Assembly (NCBI GenBank): GCA_025267735.1 | Contig: CM046299.1 | Location: forward strand, 12,050,232-12,114,231 | Direction: 5' to 3' | Source of the DNA: Mactra quadrangularis | Taxonomy: Eukaryota; Mollusca; Bivalvia; Venerida; Mactridae | Length of the DNA stretch: 64,000 nucleotides | Part shown: piece after piece, positions 1 to 12,615 of the stretch | How the letters are laid out: each line of letters opens with the position of its first letter | How positions within the stretch are numbered: position 1 is the first letter of the stretch | Notes under the pieces: generated by a model | Databases searched by the model: none | What the model saw: the letters and a program-made list of their open reading frames with translations, nothing else | Told to the model about the DNA's origin: nothing | Position numbers and translations under genes: made by a program

Positions 1-203
1 TTATTTCGTTTATACAAAATATTTATTTCGAAAAAACGAAATAACATTTCTTAAAAGCGAAATTATATATAACGTTTAAATGATATAAAATTTCGGAAAA
101 AAACGTAATAATTATTTCGAAAAAAACGTTATAATCATTACCTAAAAAACGAAATAATATTTCGATAAAATGATATAATATTTCGTTTAAATGTCACTTT
201 AGG
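1..203. repeat. TTTCG-rich foldback MITE, right part only
   Basis: The stretch is built from alternating ATTTCG and CGAAAT words and ends in 'AAATGTCACTTTAGGGG'. The same terminus closes two complete copies at about 26307-26631 and 55778-56100. The left end lies outside the window. No coding capacity is visible. The words are mutually complementary, so the single strand could fold on itself. The family is not one I recognise by name. Confidence 0.6.
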
Positions 204-897
204 GGTTCTGTAGTTATACACTGCAACAAAATACTAATTATTAACTATTTGTAATCACGGCTCTCAATTATTTATGCAAGAACACAATGCTTACATGCTC
301 TCAATTTTTCTGCTAAGGTCATCCCATTCGCTGTCTTTTATCACCAAAACCATGACGCATCTAGACTCATTACTGTATTTTACATCTGCTTAGATACATG
401 TCAATTATTTGTTTTCAGAAATAGATAGATTTTTTATACAACATAGTAGTCGTAATTAATCATTAATCGTATATTTATTTGCATCAGACACAACTATTTC
501 GTGCATTAGCGGACGATGTTTACACTTCATGAACCAACCAATAAATTGTAAACATTATCTTAACGTCCGCTATTCGAGTAATACTGAACTGTCACGTTCA
601 ATATTTCATCTATTGACCCATGTTTCTATTTACGTTATGTTTTCGCTATACGTTTTTTACACTTGCAAAGTAAACAACGACATCATCAGAAGTTTTCCCA
701 CCACTAGACGTTCCCATAAGGAAGCACCATGTCAACAAATTGTTTAATAAACGTAACAAATGTTTTCTCTGTCGCCCCGTGTTGACAAGGTTATATTATT
801 CAGAAGTTCCTATGTAATAAACCGTCATAGAAATGACTTATATATAAGTATTGTTACAGTATTAACAAGGCAGTACAAACGTATATTATGATATTAT
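204..897. other. Unassigned AT-rich non-coding stretch
   Basis: No convincing coding exon, RNA gene or repeat boundary is seen here. A 72-codon open frame at 529-747 resembles nothing I know and has no supporting context. Confidence 0.4.
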
Positions 898-1318
898 TAA
901 AGCTGTCATTGATTGGGCTCGACTTGTATCGACATTATCGATATATCGAGAAATAAATATCGACGATACACCAATATATATCGATACCTTCACTGCAGTA
1001 CTATATACATCATTTCTGGTGTCATCAACTTATAAAAGGTGTATATCTGTCACGAATGTTATAACTTCTGTGGACAAGAGCTATTTCCTGGGGGTGCCGT
1101 CAATGTTTTAGAATTATCCGATCATATTATGAAAGCGCGCCTGTTTCCGCTAACGATAGAAGGTTCGTCTCACAAATTTGACCCTTATTAGTGACTTTTA
1201 TTTACATGAATTTACCTATAGAGGCGTTATTATCGAAATTAAAAAATGCATATCGATTATTGATCGAAAAATAAATATCGACGATAGAACGATATCGTTG
1301 GAATCGATGACAGCTCTA
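898..1318. mobile_element. hAT-like MITE with ATCGAT-rich subtermini
   Basis: The ends are inverted repeats: TAAAGCTGTCA on the left and TGACAGCTCTA on the right. The flanks RATATTRT (GATATTAT and AATATTGT) match at 6 of 8 positions, as expected for a decayed 8-bp target duplication. Both subterminal regions are crowded with TATCGAT words, including a shared AAATAAATATCGACGATA. It encodes no transposase. Assignment to hAT rests on the 8-bp duplication and end type only. Confidence 0.55.
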
Positions 1319-2344
1319 AATATTGTACCCATTCTTCGAGTTTAGCCAGCGGTCCATGGACCGAGTCCAACAAAATCGCCGTGGGTTCGGTGATTTTAAG
1401 AATGCGAGTGGCTTAACGTCCATCAACTTTTTTTACAGCCTATCTTTTCTAAATTCATTAAAAATCGTTATCGTTTGATACATGTATATTGTTTATCTAA
1501 TTTAGGCTATATTACGCCTAATCATTGAATTTGACTGTATGTCTTAACATATAATTATGATCAAAAAGATATTTTTGGCCCAGTGAACTTTCATCCTGTC
1601 CAGCAAAAGCTTCACTTTTGATGGGCCGTATGACAAGTGCTGATGAAAGTTTTTCGTGAAGACTGGTAATAGAGAGGATAAATAGAGACTTTAGTCAGTT
1701 ATCTTTCCCTGATAAAATCTGAAGCAATCCAATTGGTAAGTAGGTCCTTACAGTTGGAATCCTCGGATTTTATCATTGAATTCCTATGTAAGGGTAACAA
1801 AATATTTCATCTAATATCTTTCTTGTTAATGAAGATATTAACGGAAGTAATGGAATTTAGATAGTTCTTTAACTTAAAAATAATTAGCTTGAATTTCAAA
1901 CAAATTAAATGATATACAAAAAATTCTTGAAGATTAAATTTGGCAAATTAACATTGAAAAGTAAGGGTAAAATCCGAGTAATCCAACTAATTAGACCTAC
2001 CTATTTTGAAGAGTATTCAAGGGGAAATAACTGACTAAAGTCCCTTATTGACGACTTTTGTAAAAGATCAACATTCTGATCATCGAGTGTGATCAGAAAA
2101 CATAACATTTAATCGTGTCAGCACCATGGACGAAAACACCATTTTTGGAGCTCTCGAGTTGAAATGTAAGAAACAAATTTGAGTGCTTTTGTGTCTCGAA
2201 ATGAGTTTTGATCTGTACAAATAGCTTTCTACAATTGCAATACATGAAGCTAAAATAGTTTTTGGAGTCTACTTTTAGTATCACTATTCAGTCGACTCTT
2301 GATATTAACTTCCCCGATCATCGAGTCACACACCAACTGTTAAC
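1319..2344. other. Unassigned non-coding stretch
   Basis: AT-rich sequence with frequent stops in all frames. No repeat boundaries, promoter or exon could be supported by eye. Confidence 0.4.
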
Positions 2345-2532
2345 ATACGGCGCAGATTGCAGCCACAGCATACAGTGCATGATCCTAACAGGTACCCATT
2401 TACACCTGGGTGGAGTGAAGCATTTGCAGGTAAATTTCTTGCTCAAGGAAATTAGCTGTGCCCCTAGAGGAATTCGAACCCAGGACCTCTCGATCGCTAA
2501 GCGCGCGTCCTACCACTGGACTACTGCTCCAC
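2345..2532 (-). repeat. tRNA-derived SINE, family S4
   Basis: Read on the minus strand the head (about 2440-2532) is tRNA-like, with an A box (TAGTCCAGTGGTAGG) and a B box (GGGTTCGAATTCC), the two internal promoter parts of RNA polymerase III genes. The body follows toward lower coordinates with the words CCTTGAGCAAGAAATTTACC. A diverged relative lies at 11585-11705. The anticodon and T stems do not pair well enough for a functional tRNA. Confidence 0.65.
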
Positions 2533-2895
2533 ATACCAAAATAATAACTTAAAGTTACAAAGTTGCGATATCAAACGATCTGTGAATATCACTAACCTCT
2601 CTTTACTCAGAGTGGACATCAAACTATGATGCAATAGATCAATTATATGATAGTGAAAATAATTATAAATCTTTGATAATTATTTTATGCAATCAATCAA
2701 TTATAATAATATCTGTAAATCACTGAACAACTTTGACTAATTGACCTATAGGAATTGGATTTTCTCTAGGACGTTGTCGCAGACATCTTAAAAACTACAT
2801 AGATTGTGTTGTCGTAATTAGTACCTGACTAAGCATTCCATGATGATTTAAAACAATTCTGAAAGAATAAATCTGAAAACATCAGGAAGATCTAC
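2533..2895. other. Unassigned non-coding stretch
   Basis: AT-rich spacer between a SINE and a CAATCTGATT-type repeat. Nothing further is supported. Confidence 0.35.
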
Positions 2896-3250
2896 AGTCA
2901 ATCTGATTAAAAACCCGATCTAAAATTATCTGCACGCACACTCGCATACTTTTGATTTCGCTACTTCATACTACGGGTCACGTTCGGCTGACCTTTGCTT
3001 TCATAATATCCAAGACGAAATCATTGTGCTAAGTGATTTCTTTACATCTTCTATGTGACGTGACATATTTTGCTAAGAACTGTCCAATCACAGCTTGTGA
3101 TTACATGTAACATTACTATCACATTAGCTTTCAAAACTCGATCTAAAATTAGAAATTAAGAAAGCATGATTGCATAAATAGTGTACCGTCTAGATAAAAG
3201 CTACGCATTTATTGGTCGAAATAAAGGTCAAATCGACGTGACCTAAGGTG
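2896..3250. repeat. CAATCTGATT-family repeat, copy 1
   Basis: Begins with CAATCTGATTAAAAACCCGA and is similar over about 300 bp to 9873-10180. Shared words include GGTCACGTTCGGCTGACCTT (slightly diverged in the other copy), ACGAAAT and CGTCTAGAT.AAAGCTAC. The reverse complement of the starting end occurs at 17525-17560 and 28075-28131, so the family probably has inverted termini. No coding capacity is visible. Confidence 0.5.
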
Positions 3251-3411
3251 CGATAATCATATTTTATACTTGTTCTCGAAATTGAGCAACAGTAAAACAT
3301 ATTCAGGAATCCGAACGATATTTTTAATGTATAAATTAATGGTTATGCGACATAAAACAGATACTACCTATTTCTATGTATACATTTTGTTCGTATCTAA
3401 TAGCATCGTTA

Positions 3412-4027
3412 AGGCCGGACTTCATTTCTTGAAAAAACTGGGTGGTTAGCAATTGAGCCGATAAGGAGAAAGGGGGAGGGTTCGACCTACGTTATCAGAG
3501 GTTACCAACGGCTAAATCCTCTATGCTTGTAAACAAATTCTCACTAAATTTACTACAGTGTTTGCATTGTAAATTCCAATTCATGCTCTGAGACGAGTTT
3601 TAGACACTTAGAGACAGTAAAAATACTGCCGATACATAATCCATGAATCAACAGTCATGGGAACTTTCTACGAGGGGCAGCCAGTTGATAATATTACTGG
3701 CTCAGTGAAGTTCATGATCTCTCTTTTGATTGGCTCGATGAAGGTCATGAATCCTTTAGCATATGTCAGTCAAATTTGAATTTTTAAATTGTTTTATAAA
3801 TTTTTTTTTGAAAGTACCATTTCTAGGAAACTTAGAAAACTGAAAATTTTAAATATTATTGAAAATGAGTCAAAGAAACAGTATGTCAAAATTAATTAAA
3901 ATCTGATCAGTAAATTTGTAACACTTCAAGATTTTCTCTCTCTGGTTTAATATGTTCACTGGTCAGAGAGTCAGAAAGAAGTGGCCATTTTCAAGATTCT
4001 CTCTCTTTTATAGTTGAAGCCCGGCCT
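3412..4027. mobile_element. PIF/Harbinger-like MITE
   Basis: Terminal inverted repeats AGGCCGGACTTCA and TGAAGCCCGGCCT (12 of 13 matching) are bounded on both sides by TTA. A 3-bp TWA target duplication is the signature of the PIF/Harbinger superfamily. The 616-bp interior has no open frame of note, so this is a non-autonomous copy. Two CTCTCTCT-containing blocks in the right half look like a local duplication. Confidence 0.65.
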
Positions 4028-4613
4028 TTAAAACTTTGCTTCTGACTACTTAATGAATCAAACTGAAACTAGACACGATCGACTGGTCAAAAATGTATTT
4101 GTGATAAAATATTGTTAGCATTTGCTTTGGGTTTTCAAACAGCAAAAACTTCTTTCGCAGTTGGCTTTTCTGACACATCTGTTTATTGGGGTCTTTGATT
4201 CTGATTTGGCTAGAATTTTGCAGAAAATTGTCAGTTCTGCCTTCAATAGTGTGAAAGATCACCTCAAGTTGATTGAAAATCGGCAGACCGTCAAAGGTCC
4301 AGTCAAGGAATAAATTGCTTTTTATGGTGAAAAATGAAATATCCGTAATATGAACAACTTTTTTACTCCTAGCATATTTCTGCGCAAAATAAAAATGTGA
4401 TGCATCGCACCATATGGATTTATTGCAACTCGGAAAACCTACAGATCTTATAAAAAAGTGATCTAAGAAAACATTCTTTTATAGTTTTATACTAAATCTG
4501 TATAATTGCATTTCACAAAATAATATTCAGGTAACGGAAATCAGAAGTATATTTGTAAACATGACAAATTGTCAGGATAAATAACAGGTATCATAAAAAA
4601 AAGTTTGCATTCT
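4028..4613. other. Unassigned non-coding stretch
   Basis: Small overlapping open frames on both strands (4050-4313) have no recognisable motif and shadow each other. Nothing else is supported. Confidence 0.35.
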
Positions 4614-4850
4614 TTCGTTGAGCTTGGTCATGAAATTATTTCTACGGCCATTCTCCCTCTAACCAATGATTTTTAATTATGTAGGACAGTTGTCAGTCAC
4701 TGACGAAAGTATGCCCTTAGTAGTTGGTTAACAGCTAAATTCAGAGATTCAGCCTTTCCAGGATCAGTGAGTAGGTTGACTGACCGCCGTTATATGACTT
4801 GTACAATGTGTTGCTACGGCGTTAAACCCAACAAACAAACAAACAAACGC
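4614..4850 (+). repeat. SINE family S1 copy, head missing
   Basis: Contains the S1 body (GAGCTTGGTCATGAAATTAT, then TAGGACAGTTGTCAGTCACTG) and the complete 3' tail TGTGTTGCTACGGCGTTAAA followed by CCCAACAAACAAACAAAC. The tRNA-like head present at 46975-47203 is absent, so the copy is 5' truncated. This is the best-preserved S1 tail in the window. Confidence 0.75.
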
Positions 4851-5513
4851 TTCCTATTAAACCATTTGTGTCAAAATTTGCTGCAGAAAACTGACGTACA
4901 ATGTATACCAATTTGTTTTCACCTAAAATGACGGATTGTGTTTAAATATCAAAGAAATTAACGTGCATACAGTAATTAAACAACCTTTAATAAAAATATA
5001 AGTAGAAATCGAGGTTCTGAAATTGTTTGTGTAAACGACATTTCCAAGGTTCATGTCCCAGGAGCTTTGAATACAGCACAATTTATAAATAAAGTATTTC
5101 GTCTAATTCTGATTTTGTCACATCCATTTTGGCATCAATTAAACCATGATAATATACACAGAGATTTACCATTTATTAATAAAACATTCTATTCTGTGCA
5201 CGCACAAAAGACTTTTTTATTTGAAGCTTTCCAATCTATCTCGCGGTTTTCCCATAAGGAACCATAACCCACAGAAAATGTTATCAAAAAAAACACTTCT
5301 TGTTGCTGTGTGTGACAGGGCACACAAATTCAGTATGTCAAAACCTAAAATAATAGTTAAATAAACCACGAGTATTCTTATAAACTAGTTATAATTGATT
5401 CAAATGTGACCTTAAAGTTGACCAATTCATAATATGTTGTAGGTGATTTTTTAAAATGGTGAATCAATCTAACAAAAGAAAGGTCGAACGTTCAAAATCA
5501 GGGAGGATAAAAT
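4851..5513. other. Unassigned non-coding stretch
   Basis: AT-rich spacer between a SINE tail and the 36-bp satellite. Two short open frames (5067-5364) overlap each other and resemble nothing known to me. Confidence 0.35.
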
Positions 5514-6243
5514 ATGCATATTGCACAATATTATATGTGCTGATATAATATACATATTGCACAATATTATATGTGCTGATATATTATACATATTGCACAA
5601 TACTATATGTGCTGATATATTATACGTATTGCACAATATTATATGTGCTGATATAATATACACATAGCACAATACTATATGTGCTGATATAATATACACA
5701 TAGCACAATACTATATGTGCTGATATAATATACATATTGCACAATATTATATTTGCTGATACGATAAACATATTGCACAATATTATATGTGCTGATATAA
5801 TATCCATATTGCACAATATTATATGTGCTGATATAATATAAATATTGCACAATACTGTATGTGCTGATATAATATACATATTGCACAGTATTATATGTGC
5901 TGGTATAATAAACACATAGCACAATACTATATGTGCTGATATAATATCCATATTGCACAATACTATATGTGCTGATATAATATAAATATTGCACAATACT
6001 GTATGTGCTGATATAATATCCATATTGCACAATACTATATGTGCTGATATAATATCCATATTGCACAATACTATATGTGCTGATATAATATCCATATTGC
6101 ACAATACTATATGTGCTGATATAATATCCATATTGCACAATACTATATGTGCTGATATAATATACATATTGCACAATACTATATGTGCTGATATAATATC
6201 CATATTGCACAATACTATATGTGCTGATATAATATACATATTG
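5514..6243. repeat. 36-bp satellite array, about 20 copies
   Basis: A head-to-tail array whose unit contains GCACAATACTATATGTGC followed by TGATATAATATCCATATT. Within each unit GCACA and TGTGC are complementary and the rest is AT-rich, so each unit could extrude a small hairpin. Units differ at a few fixed positions (ATACTATA/ATATTATA, CCATATT/ACATATT/ACACATAG). Because 36 is divisible by 3 and units rarely contain stops, long repetitive frames stay open on both strands. I take these as by-products, not a protein. Confidence 0.9.
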
Positions 6244-6867
6244 AAACTGTTAGGGAAAGTGAGGTATGAGTGATGTCACTCATAGCGACCACAAAGGCTT
6301 GTCGATATAAAAGCACAACCCCTAACATTAGCATGTGGTTAAAATTCATAATTTCTTTAGAAAAAATACATCTTTATGAATCAATCTCTGACAACTGCAA
6401 AAGAACACTTAATTAACTTAGAACTACGCGTTTATAAACGCACAAAATGACTTAAATATGGAATAACTCTTCACAGAAACAAAATTAGCGGATGCGGACA
6501 CATAACTATGGAATGCCGGCCTAAAGATACTACAAAAATTGTAATGGTCAAAATCGTCTTATTGCTTTTGTTAATGACCATTCATTATTCATTAAGATAA
6601 AAATCTTCAATAACAATAAAAACAGACAATATATTTGATTTAATGAGAATCACTAATAAAGTTATCTCATATCTCAACTGCTATCAAATAACTATTATTT
6701 TAATGAGGGAAGTGTTATAAATTATTAAGTTGTTATCAAACTTTGTCCCTGGCGATATTTTAAATAAGTCTGGAGATATGAAACCTATTTTTAGATACGT
6801 GACGCGTGGTATTTGATAGACATGCTTTCATGGAGTTTAAAACATGTACATGTATTGATGTATAAAT
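6244..6867. other. Unassigned non-coding stretch
   Basis: No exon or repeat boundary is supported. A short palindrome, ATGAGTGATGTCACTCAT, lies just after the satellite at about 6267-6284. Confidence 0.35.
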
Positions 6868-6975
6868 TTCTACGGCCATAATCTCTCTTAGTACTGACTC
6901 TAAAACATGCAGGATAGATGTCAGTCACTGACGGAAGTATTTGCCTGGTTACCGGTTAACAGCTGGATCCATAGA
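6868..6975 (+). repeat. SINE family S1 body fragment
   Basis: Matches the S1 body from ATTTCTACGGCCAT through GTCAGTCACTGACGGAAGTA to GGTTAACAGCTGGATCC. Neither head nor tail is present. It directly abuts a palindromic MITE. Confidence 0.6.
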
Positions 6976-7108
6976 GGTAGTTCTGCTAACCCCACAACCG
7001 TTCTACATTTCTAGATCACATCGAAGTTCTTCCAAAAATCTCTCGACTCGTTCAAAACCTCGAGGTAATCTAGAAAACTAGCACCGTTGTGGGGTTGGGA
7101 GAACTACC
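6976..7108. mobile_element. Short palindromic MITE
   Basis: Both ends carry a 23-bp imperfect inverted repeat: GGTAGTTCTGCTAACCCCAC at the left and the complement of GTGGGGTTGGGAGAACTACC at the right. The 133-bp unit could fold into one hairpin. No target duplication could be fixed by eye, so the superfamily is open. Confidence 0.55.
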
Positions 7109-7671
7109 GCTAGAAAGAGAACTTTTTGCTGCTAAGACTGCACTAGGTCTGATAAAAATCGGTAACATAAAAATGTCATTTACATTGTCTTTTCATCAAT
7201 TCTTGATGACTGGTCGTCATTTTTGCCGTGTTAGGAACCATCTAGATCACGTGATTCCCCACACTGTATCATGTAAATCTGACAAAACTTTAAATATTAC
7301 AGCTCTTTAAAACTCTGAGTCGAGGCTTTCTTCTTAAAACCGTAGCATTTGTGATGTCATAGTCACGTGGTATTGCCACTGTGAATCTACATGGCAGTAA
7401 AAGACAAAGTGTTAGGTAAATTGACCACTTTATTTCATATAAATATTCAACGTCTCTAGACAATTACAATGGACAACAAACAATATAAAATAAGACAGAT
7501 TGTCGCTTGTATAGTACTATTCATTCATCATTTGCATTCGGCTGTAACAAAACGATATAGAAAACTGGAAAACATGACACTACAAGTATACTTGAAACGT
7601 ATTGAAGTGGCACTCGATGCATATACATTATACATATACGAATTATATATATATATTATTTATTATAGTGT
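7109..7671. other. Unassigned non-coding stretch
   Basis: Contains an AT-dinucleotide run near 7625-7665. No exon is supported. Confidence 0.35.
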
Positions 7672-8077
7672 CAGGACTCGAATTTAAGCTCGCATACTCG
7701 CAAAATGCGAGTGGATTTTGAAAATTGCGAGTAACTTTTATTTTAACTCGCAAATTTTCGCAAGTTAAAATCGACGCAAAATATTACCGTCTAAACTAAT
7801 GAGGCTCCGATCAGCATTGAAATGGCCAAATATATCGATAGTATTTAATTAAAGATTCATCCTAAAAAAGGTCGATATTCTTGGTCTATCCCGCAATAAC
7901 GCCCTTGTTCTATTTACAGTTAAATATACTGCTATGATGTTTTTATTGCATATAATAATAGAAAATATGCATGCTATTAAATTTCTGAGAAAAAAGTGAT
8001 TTTTTTCATTTTGCGAGTTGAAATTAAATCGACTCGCAAAAATTTGCAAGTCAATATTTTGTTAAATTCGAGCCCTG
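7672..8077. mobile_element. hAT-like MITE with CTCGCAAA motifs
   Basis: Terminal repeats CAGGACTCGAATTTAA (left) and TTAAATTCGAGCCCTG (right) match at 15 of 16 positions. Inside, the word ACTCGCAAA or its complement recurs several times near both ends, as subterminal transposase-binding motifs often do. The flanks TATAGTGT and CATGATAT match at 4 of 8 positions and the differences are all transitions, compatible with an old 8-bp duplication. It has no coding capacity. Confidence 0.65.
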
Positions 8078-9872
8078 CATGATATAACATTACATATTAC
8101 AACATAAATACACAAACTAACAATCGAACATACCCAGCCTAATAAGACTTAAATAGTCACTTATACTAGAACATGAAACATGTATATAACGTTAATTTAT
8201 AAAAAAAACACCAACACAAAGAGCACACATACACAAAGTACAGCAACAAAAAAACACAAGTAACAAAAACAAAATAGGAAATTACAAGGAATATAATATA
8301 ATACAAAAAATGAGTTAAGGTCATGGATAGATGGGCTGACGTGAATGAGCTACATACTATTCTAATTGCATATTCGGAAATACACGAATATATAAGTTCA
8401 GAACTAGAATAAAACTCACTTGGTTAAGTATCTAAATGATTAAAACCAAAAACATATCATTTTCTATTAGCGATGGGTATAACAAAATACGATTTAATAC
8501 TGAAATTAATTATTTCCAGTTTTACGCCCTTAGCCCGGATTAGACCTAAGATTATGACTGCCTGATCCCGCCTGAGGTCTCTGGCCTAAAGAAGCGACTA
8601 TAAAACACCACGTTTTGGTTTGTTTATCGAGAATTGAAGTGGAGCATTGTCATATCACACTAAAATTTTAAAATAAATTGTAAGGTTCTCCTTATTCAAC
8701 AATAGGCAAAAAACAAGATTTTTTGTTGTAACCATTATGTTAGTTAACAGATATAATAGCATTATAATATTTGTTCAGTGAAAAATGCCTATAATCAGCT
8801 TTATTTTCAATCACATAGTTTGACCAAGTCTTTAATAATCCTCTCAATACCAGCCTAAGAAAATTCTTGTATCGCATGTGTGAATCCGATAAACAAATAT
8901 AACTATCAAGGAAATTTTGTCGCATTTCGTGATTTTAGATAAAATGAAGGTTATTTAAAACCTTATTTTAGTGTTGGTTTTTTGGTTTATTTATCCAGGG
9001 ATTTTATACAACATATAGAATTATTGTTCGTTTTTTCTGTCAAAACATGAATAATTTCACGGTGAAAGCGTTTATTAAAATCATTGTTGTAATACAAACA
9101 TGAGTTTCAGAACGTGTGTATTACGATCGAGTAAAGCTGTTTATGCCGTATGATATGTTTTAGTCACGATATTTTTATTAACAATTAGGCCGCCAGTACA
9201 AAAACAATGCATTCAGTCACCGTGTTATTATTCAAGCTTTGACAGTTGAGAAAAAACGGACAATATATAGAATTCCTGATTTATCGTACAGTTGAAATGT
9301 TCGTACAAAAAAAACTGTTTATGTAAACAATACACTGGACTAATCCACGACAGGAGATGCCCTGGATGACAATAAAATATTATAATATATAATATTAATT
9401 TTTACATGTTTTTCGGCACAGCTGTCTAAGCCAACTTTTGACCTATATTTCAACCAATACAATTTTCTCTACTATAGCTGTTTGTCCAATGAAAATCCTT
9501 TACGGTATAAAGAAATGGATAAAACACATGACACCATTGGCTATTTGTGATAAACAGGTACATAGCACGTACAGTAGCTGCTGACTATTAACTCTGTGTA
9601 TCATGTGTACGCCGTGCATGACCAACATTTATACTTAAAACCATTGAAAATGAACCCAGCAGAGCGCCGAATATCTTTTTTAAAGATATTTCTTGTTATG
9701 ATTGTCTTGTTGGTGTAATGGTAAAACGTTCTACCATAACAAGCATGATTGACTTATAGAATGGTGGTTAATTCACCTCACTAATTTTGTTAAAACAAAC
9801 TATACAACCATTTTTCAATACTGCCCTACCTTTGAAATGAATTCATTTATTAACACGCAATGTTATCGGTTC
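8078..9872. other. Unassigned non-coding stretch
   Basis: About 1.8 kb of AT-rich sequence without a supported gene. A tRNA-like fragment near 9713-9735 (GGTGTAATGGTAAAACGTTC) resembles a D-arm/A box but lacks a matching B box. Confidence 0.35.
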
Positions 9873-10180
9873 TTTGTCAATCTGATTAAAACCCGATCTA
9901 AAATTTTACCGCTCGCATACTCGCTAATTTAGATCTGGCCTTTTCCAAACGAAGGTCACGTTCAGGCGACCTTTTCTCATCACAATATTCATGACGAAAT
10001 TGCTATGATACGTAACTTGTTTACATCGTCTACGTCACGCAATTTGAAATGAGCCACCCAATCGCAGACTGTGAATAATACCGCTGTTAAATTTGCATGC
10101 AAACCTTGGTCTAAATATAGAAATTACGAAATCAAAATGTGATTAATAGTGTTTTCGTCTAGATGAAAGCTACATTGACT
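9873..10180. repeat. CAATCTGATT-family repeat, copy 2
   Basis: Starts CAATCTGATTAAAACCCGAT and runs parallel to the copy at 2896-3250. Its first 50 bp, through GCTCGCATACTCGCTAAT, are the reverse complement of the sequence at 28081-28131. This fixes one terminus of the family. Confidence 0.5.
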
Positions 10181-11221
10181 AAGTAGTGATCCAGTACGAC
10201 AACGCGAGTAGAACAGGATCTCTGTTTACGGAGATTGGTTCTTTGTAAGTTTGTTCTTGGTTTTATTGGATATTTCCTCATGCCCTATGCACATCTTTTA
10301 AAACCAGAGAACAAATTCAAGATAATGTCAGGGCATTACAACAATGAGATATTGACGTTGTGATAAGGGTCAGTACATTGTTCATAAAATCACCCCTTAG
10401 GACCTGGTGATCTTGCTTAGTGTCGAGTAGAATACAATATTGAAATAACCTGCGTAATCAATTAATTGTGTTACAATAAAAATACGAAACAAGTATTAAA
10501 GTAATGATATAATCATACTTGTTCTCGTTAAATTAATGTGCCTTCATCAATTATTTACATAAAACAAATCACACTTTTAACAGCAAGTACAATAATCCGT
10601 GATATTTTTTTACCTTCCTGCTTTACGGTAAGGTCATGCTAAATTGGAATTTTGTTAAGCGTCAACTCAAATTTGACAAACCTAGGTATCTATTCACAAA
10701 ATACACAAACCGAAAACACATGTCCATTCTAGTTAGTATTCACTCAAATAAGTACTTGGTATTACATGAATGTTTATGACATTAACGTGAGATTAAAGTA
10801 ATTATACAAAAAAGTATAAACACCATACATATGTACATTTTCATTCATCAAATACACAGAAACAAGGATCTATCATTATTTTCTGAGGAAATCAGTAATC
10901 GAATCCCGGAACAACAAAATTATTTAAGAAAATTTCACCAACAATTTTTTTTTGGGGGGGGGATTGAGGACTCTAAAACCTACGCGCACGGGGACGCTTA
11001 ACAAAATTCCAATATGGCATGGCCTAAAATTTAGTGTAATTCTATGAAAATATACGGTAAAATGTGTGTAAAAATATGGGGTCTTAGAAAAAATGAATGA
11101 CGTCATCTGAACTTGTTAGAGCCAAAAACAGCGTAAATTATCCCGTTAGATACAAAAAACCCGCTTAAATGTGAGTCTCAACTAAACATGAACGTCCTTA
11201 AATCTCAATTCGAAATGACCA
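10181..11221. other. Unassigned non-coding stretch
   Basis: Includes a T-run/G-run (about 10945-10962). No exon or repeat boundary is supported. Confidence 0.35.
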
Positions 11222-11402
11222 TTACTAATACATGTACTACCGTTAGTGACTGACTACTGTCCTACATGATTTCAAATCAGTGGTAAGAGAGAGAGAATGA
11301 CCGAAGTAAATTCTTTTATGACCAAGCTCCACGTAAGTATGCCCCGCGCGGGAATCGAACCTACGATCCCTTGATCAGTAGACTTGTGCGCTACCGACTT
11401 GA
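11222..11402 (-). repeat. SINE family S1 copy with tRNA-like head
   Basis: On the minus strand the head reads TCGGTAGCGCACAAGTCTAC then GGTTCGATTCCCGCGCGGGG (B box), followed by the S1 body. The tail is missing. Head and body order match 31375-31556 and 46975-47203. Confidence 0.65.
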
Positions 11403-11584
11403 ATAGCAATCTCATGTATGGTGTTTGAATTTAATTCCTCGTGTAAATGATGATAACGCTTCTGCATGTCAAGGTCATGTATATTTTCAAGTTGTTTTTG
11501 ATATTACTAGTATACTAAACTAATTTTGCTCGATTGAGAAACTTTCGAGTCTGCTTCCCGGTCCCCCAGTACTAAGCTAGAAGG

Positions 11585-11705
11585 ATAAATTTTCTTGCTC
11601 AAGGACTCAACGGGTATGTTTTGGATGGAATTCAAACCAAGGCGGAGTTGGCTATCCAATGATTACCAACCCAACGTGTAACTGCTCGGCCACGCCCGCA
11701 TTTTC
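11585..11705 (-). repeat. SINE family S4, diverged copy
   Basis: Minus-strand reading gives GGCGTGGCCGAGCAGTTACA (A-box region), GGTTTGAATTCC (B box) and then CCTTGAGCAAGAAAA, the same order as in the copy at 2345-2532. It is not a functional tRNA. Confidence 0.55.
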
Positions 11706-12615
11706 AATGTTACCATACAAACTCTATCGTGTAAAGACAGTGAAATGGATGTTCAAGACAGTTTTTGTAACAGAATGGGTCATTTTATCCGAAACGAAAT
11801 GTTCCGGATCATATGTAGATGGTTTATCATGCTTGGTAAATTCCCAACGGATCCATCGACAGTATTTATTAGAGAATTGTCTTACCACTTTGTCAAATAG
11901 ATACCATACATTAAACATGATAAGTTTGATGCTGAAGTTACTCTAGAGACTGCCTTGATTTCATTAGCAACGGTAACTAAGCAGTAATTATGATGGTGGA
12001 CTGAAAATTCAGTAAATATTGACACATTACAACCTATGGCGTAAGACAATTCAACAAAACTTATGTACTTATTTTGTTCATTAAACGTGTTGTTCAAAAT
12101 ATTCTAGATACAAAGTTGTCATCAAAAAATAATTTCACACACTTAATAGTTGTCAACGTATCGTTAAAGTGAAGGAGATATTTCATTTAAGATTGATGCG
12201 AGTGTCTTTTTGTTAAAAGTAAAGTATGACAATCTTCGATATTTTAGATCTTAAATAAATTAAACAAATTATGACTCCCTTAAGTTTGAGGGAACTAGCA
12301 ATTTGTACCTAATTATAGGCTAATAATTCAATAAGTTATGCTCCACGCGGTTCTAAGTTTTCTAATACATGTACAATGATATAAATAATATCAGCTTCTG
12401 ATCAATAATCATTTGCAATAGACTATATCCGGAATTCAAATATTTGGGTTTTACCCTCCGGTACAAACAAACTTTCTCCGTTACAATGAAAACACGTTTA
12501 CAAAGAACAATAGGATTTAATCCTAAGTTCGTGCTATTTAGCAATAATGTGTAACTAACTTTGTTTGTACCGCCTGGGCACGGACGGAAAAACCCATTAA
12601 TTTGAATTCCGGATT
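11706..12615. other. Unassigned non-coding stretch
   Basis: Open frames of 60-95 codons occur on both strands and overlap each other. None shows a motif or good exon borders. Confidence 0.35.

Noticed and set aside
5514..6243. CRISPR-like look of regularly spaced palindromic units
   Set aside because: There are no unique spacers: the whole 36-bp unit repeats head to tail, and the genome is animal.
5469..6273. Long repetitive open frames over the 36-bp satellite on both strands
   Set aside because: They follow automatically from a stop-free unit whose length is a multiple of 3. Several frames are open at once, and no start context or splice sites support a protein.
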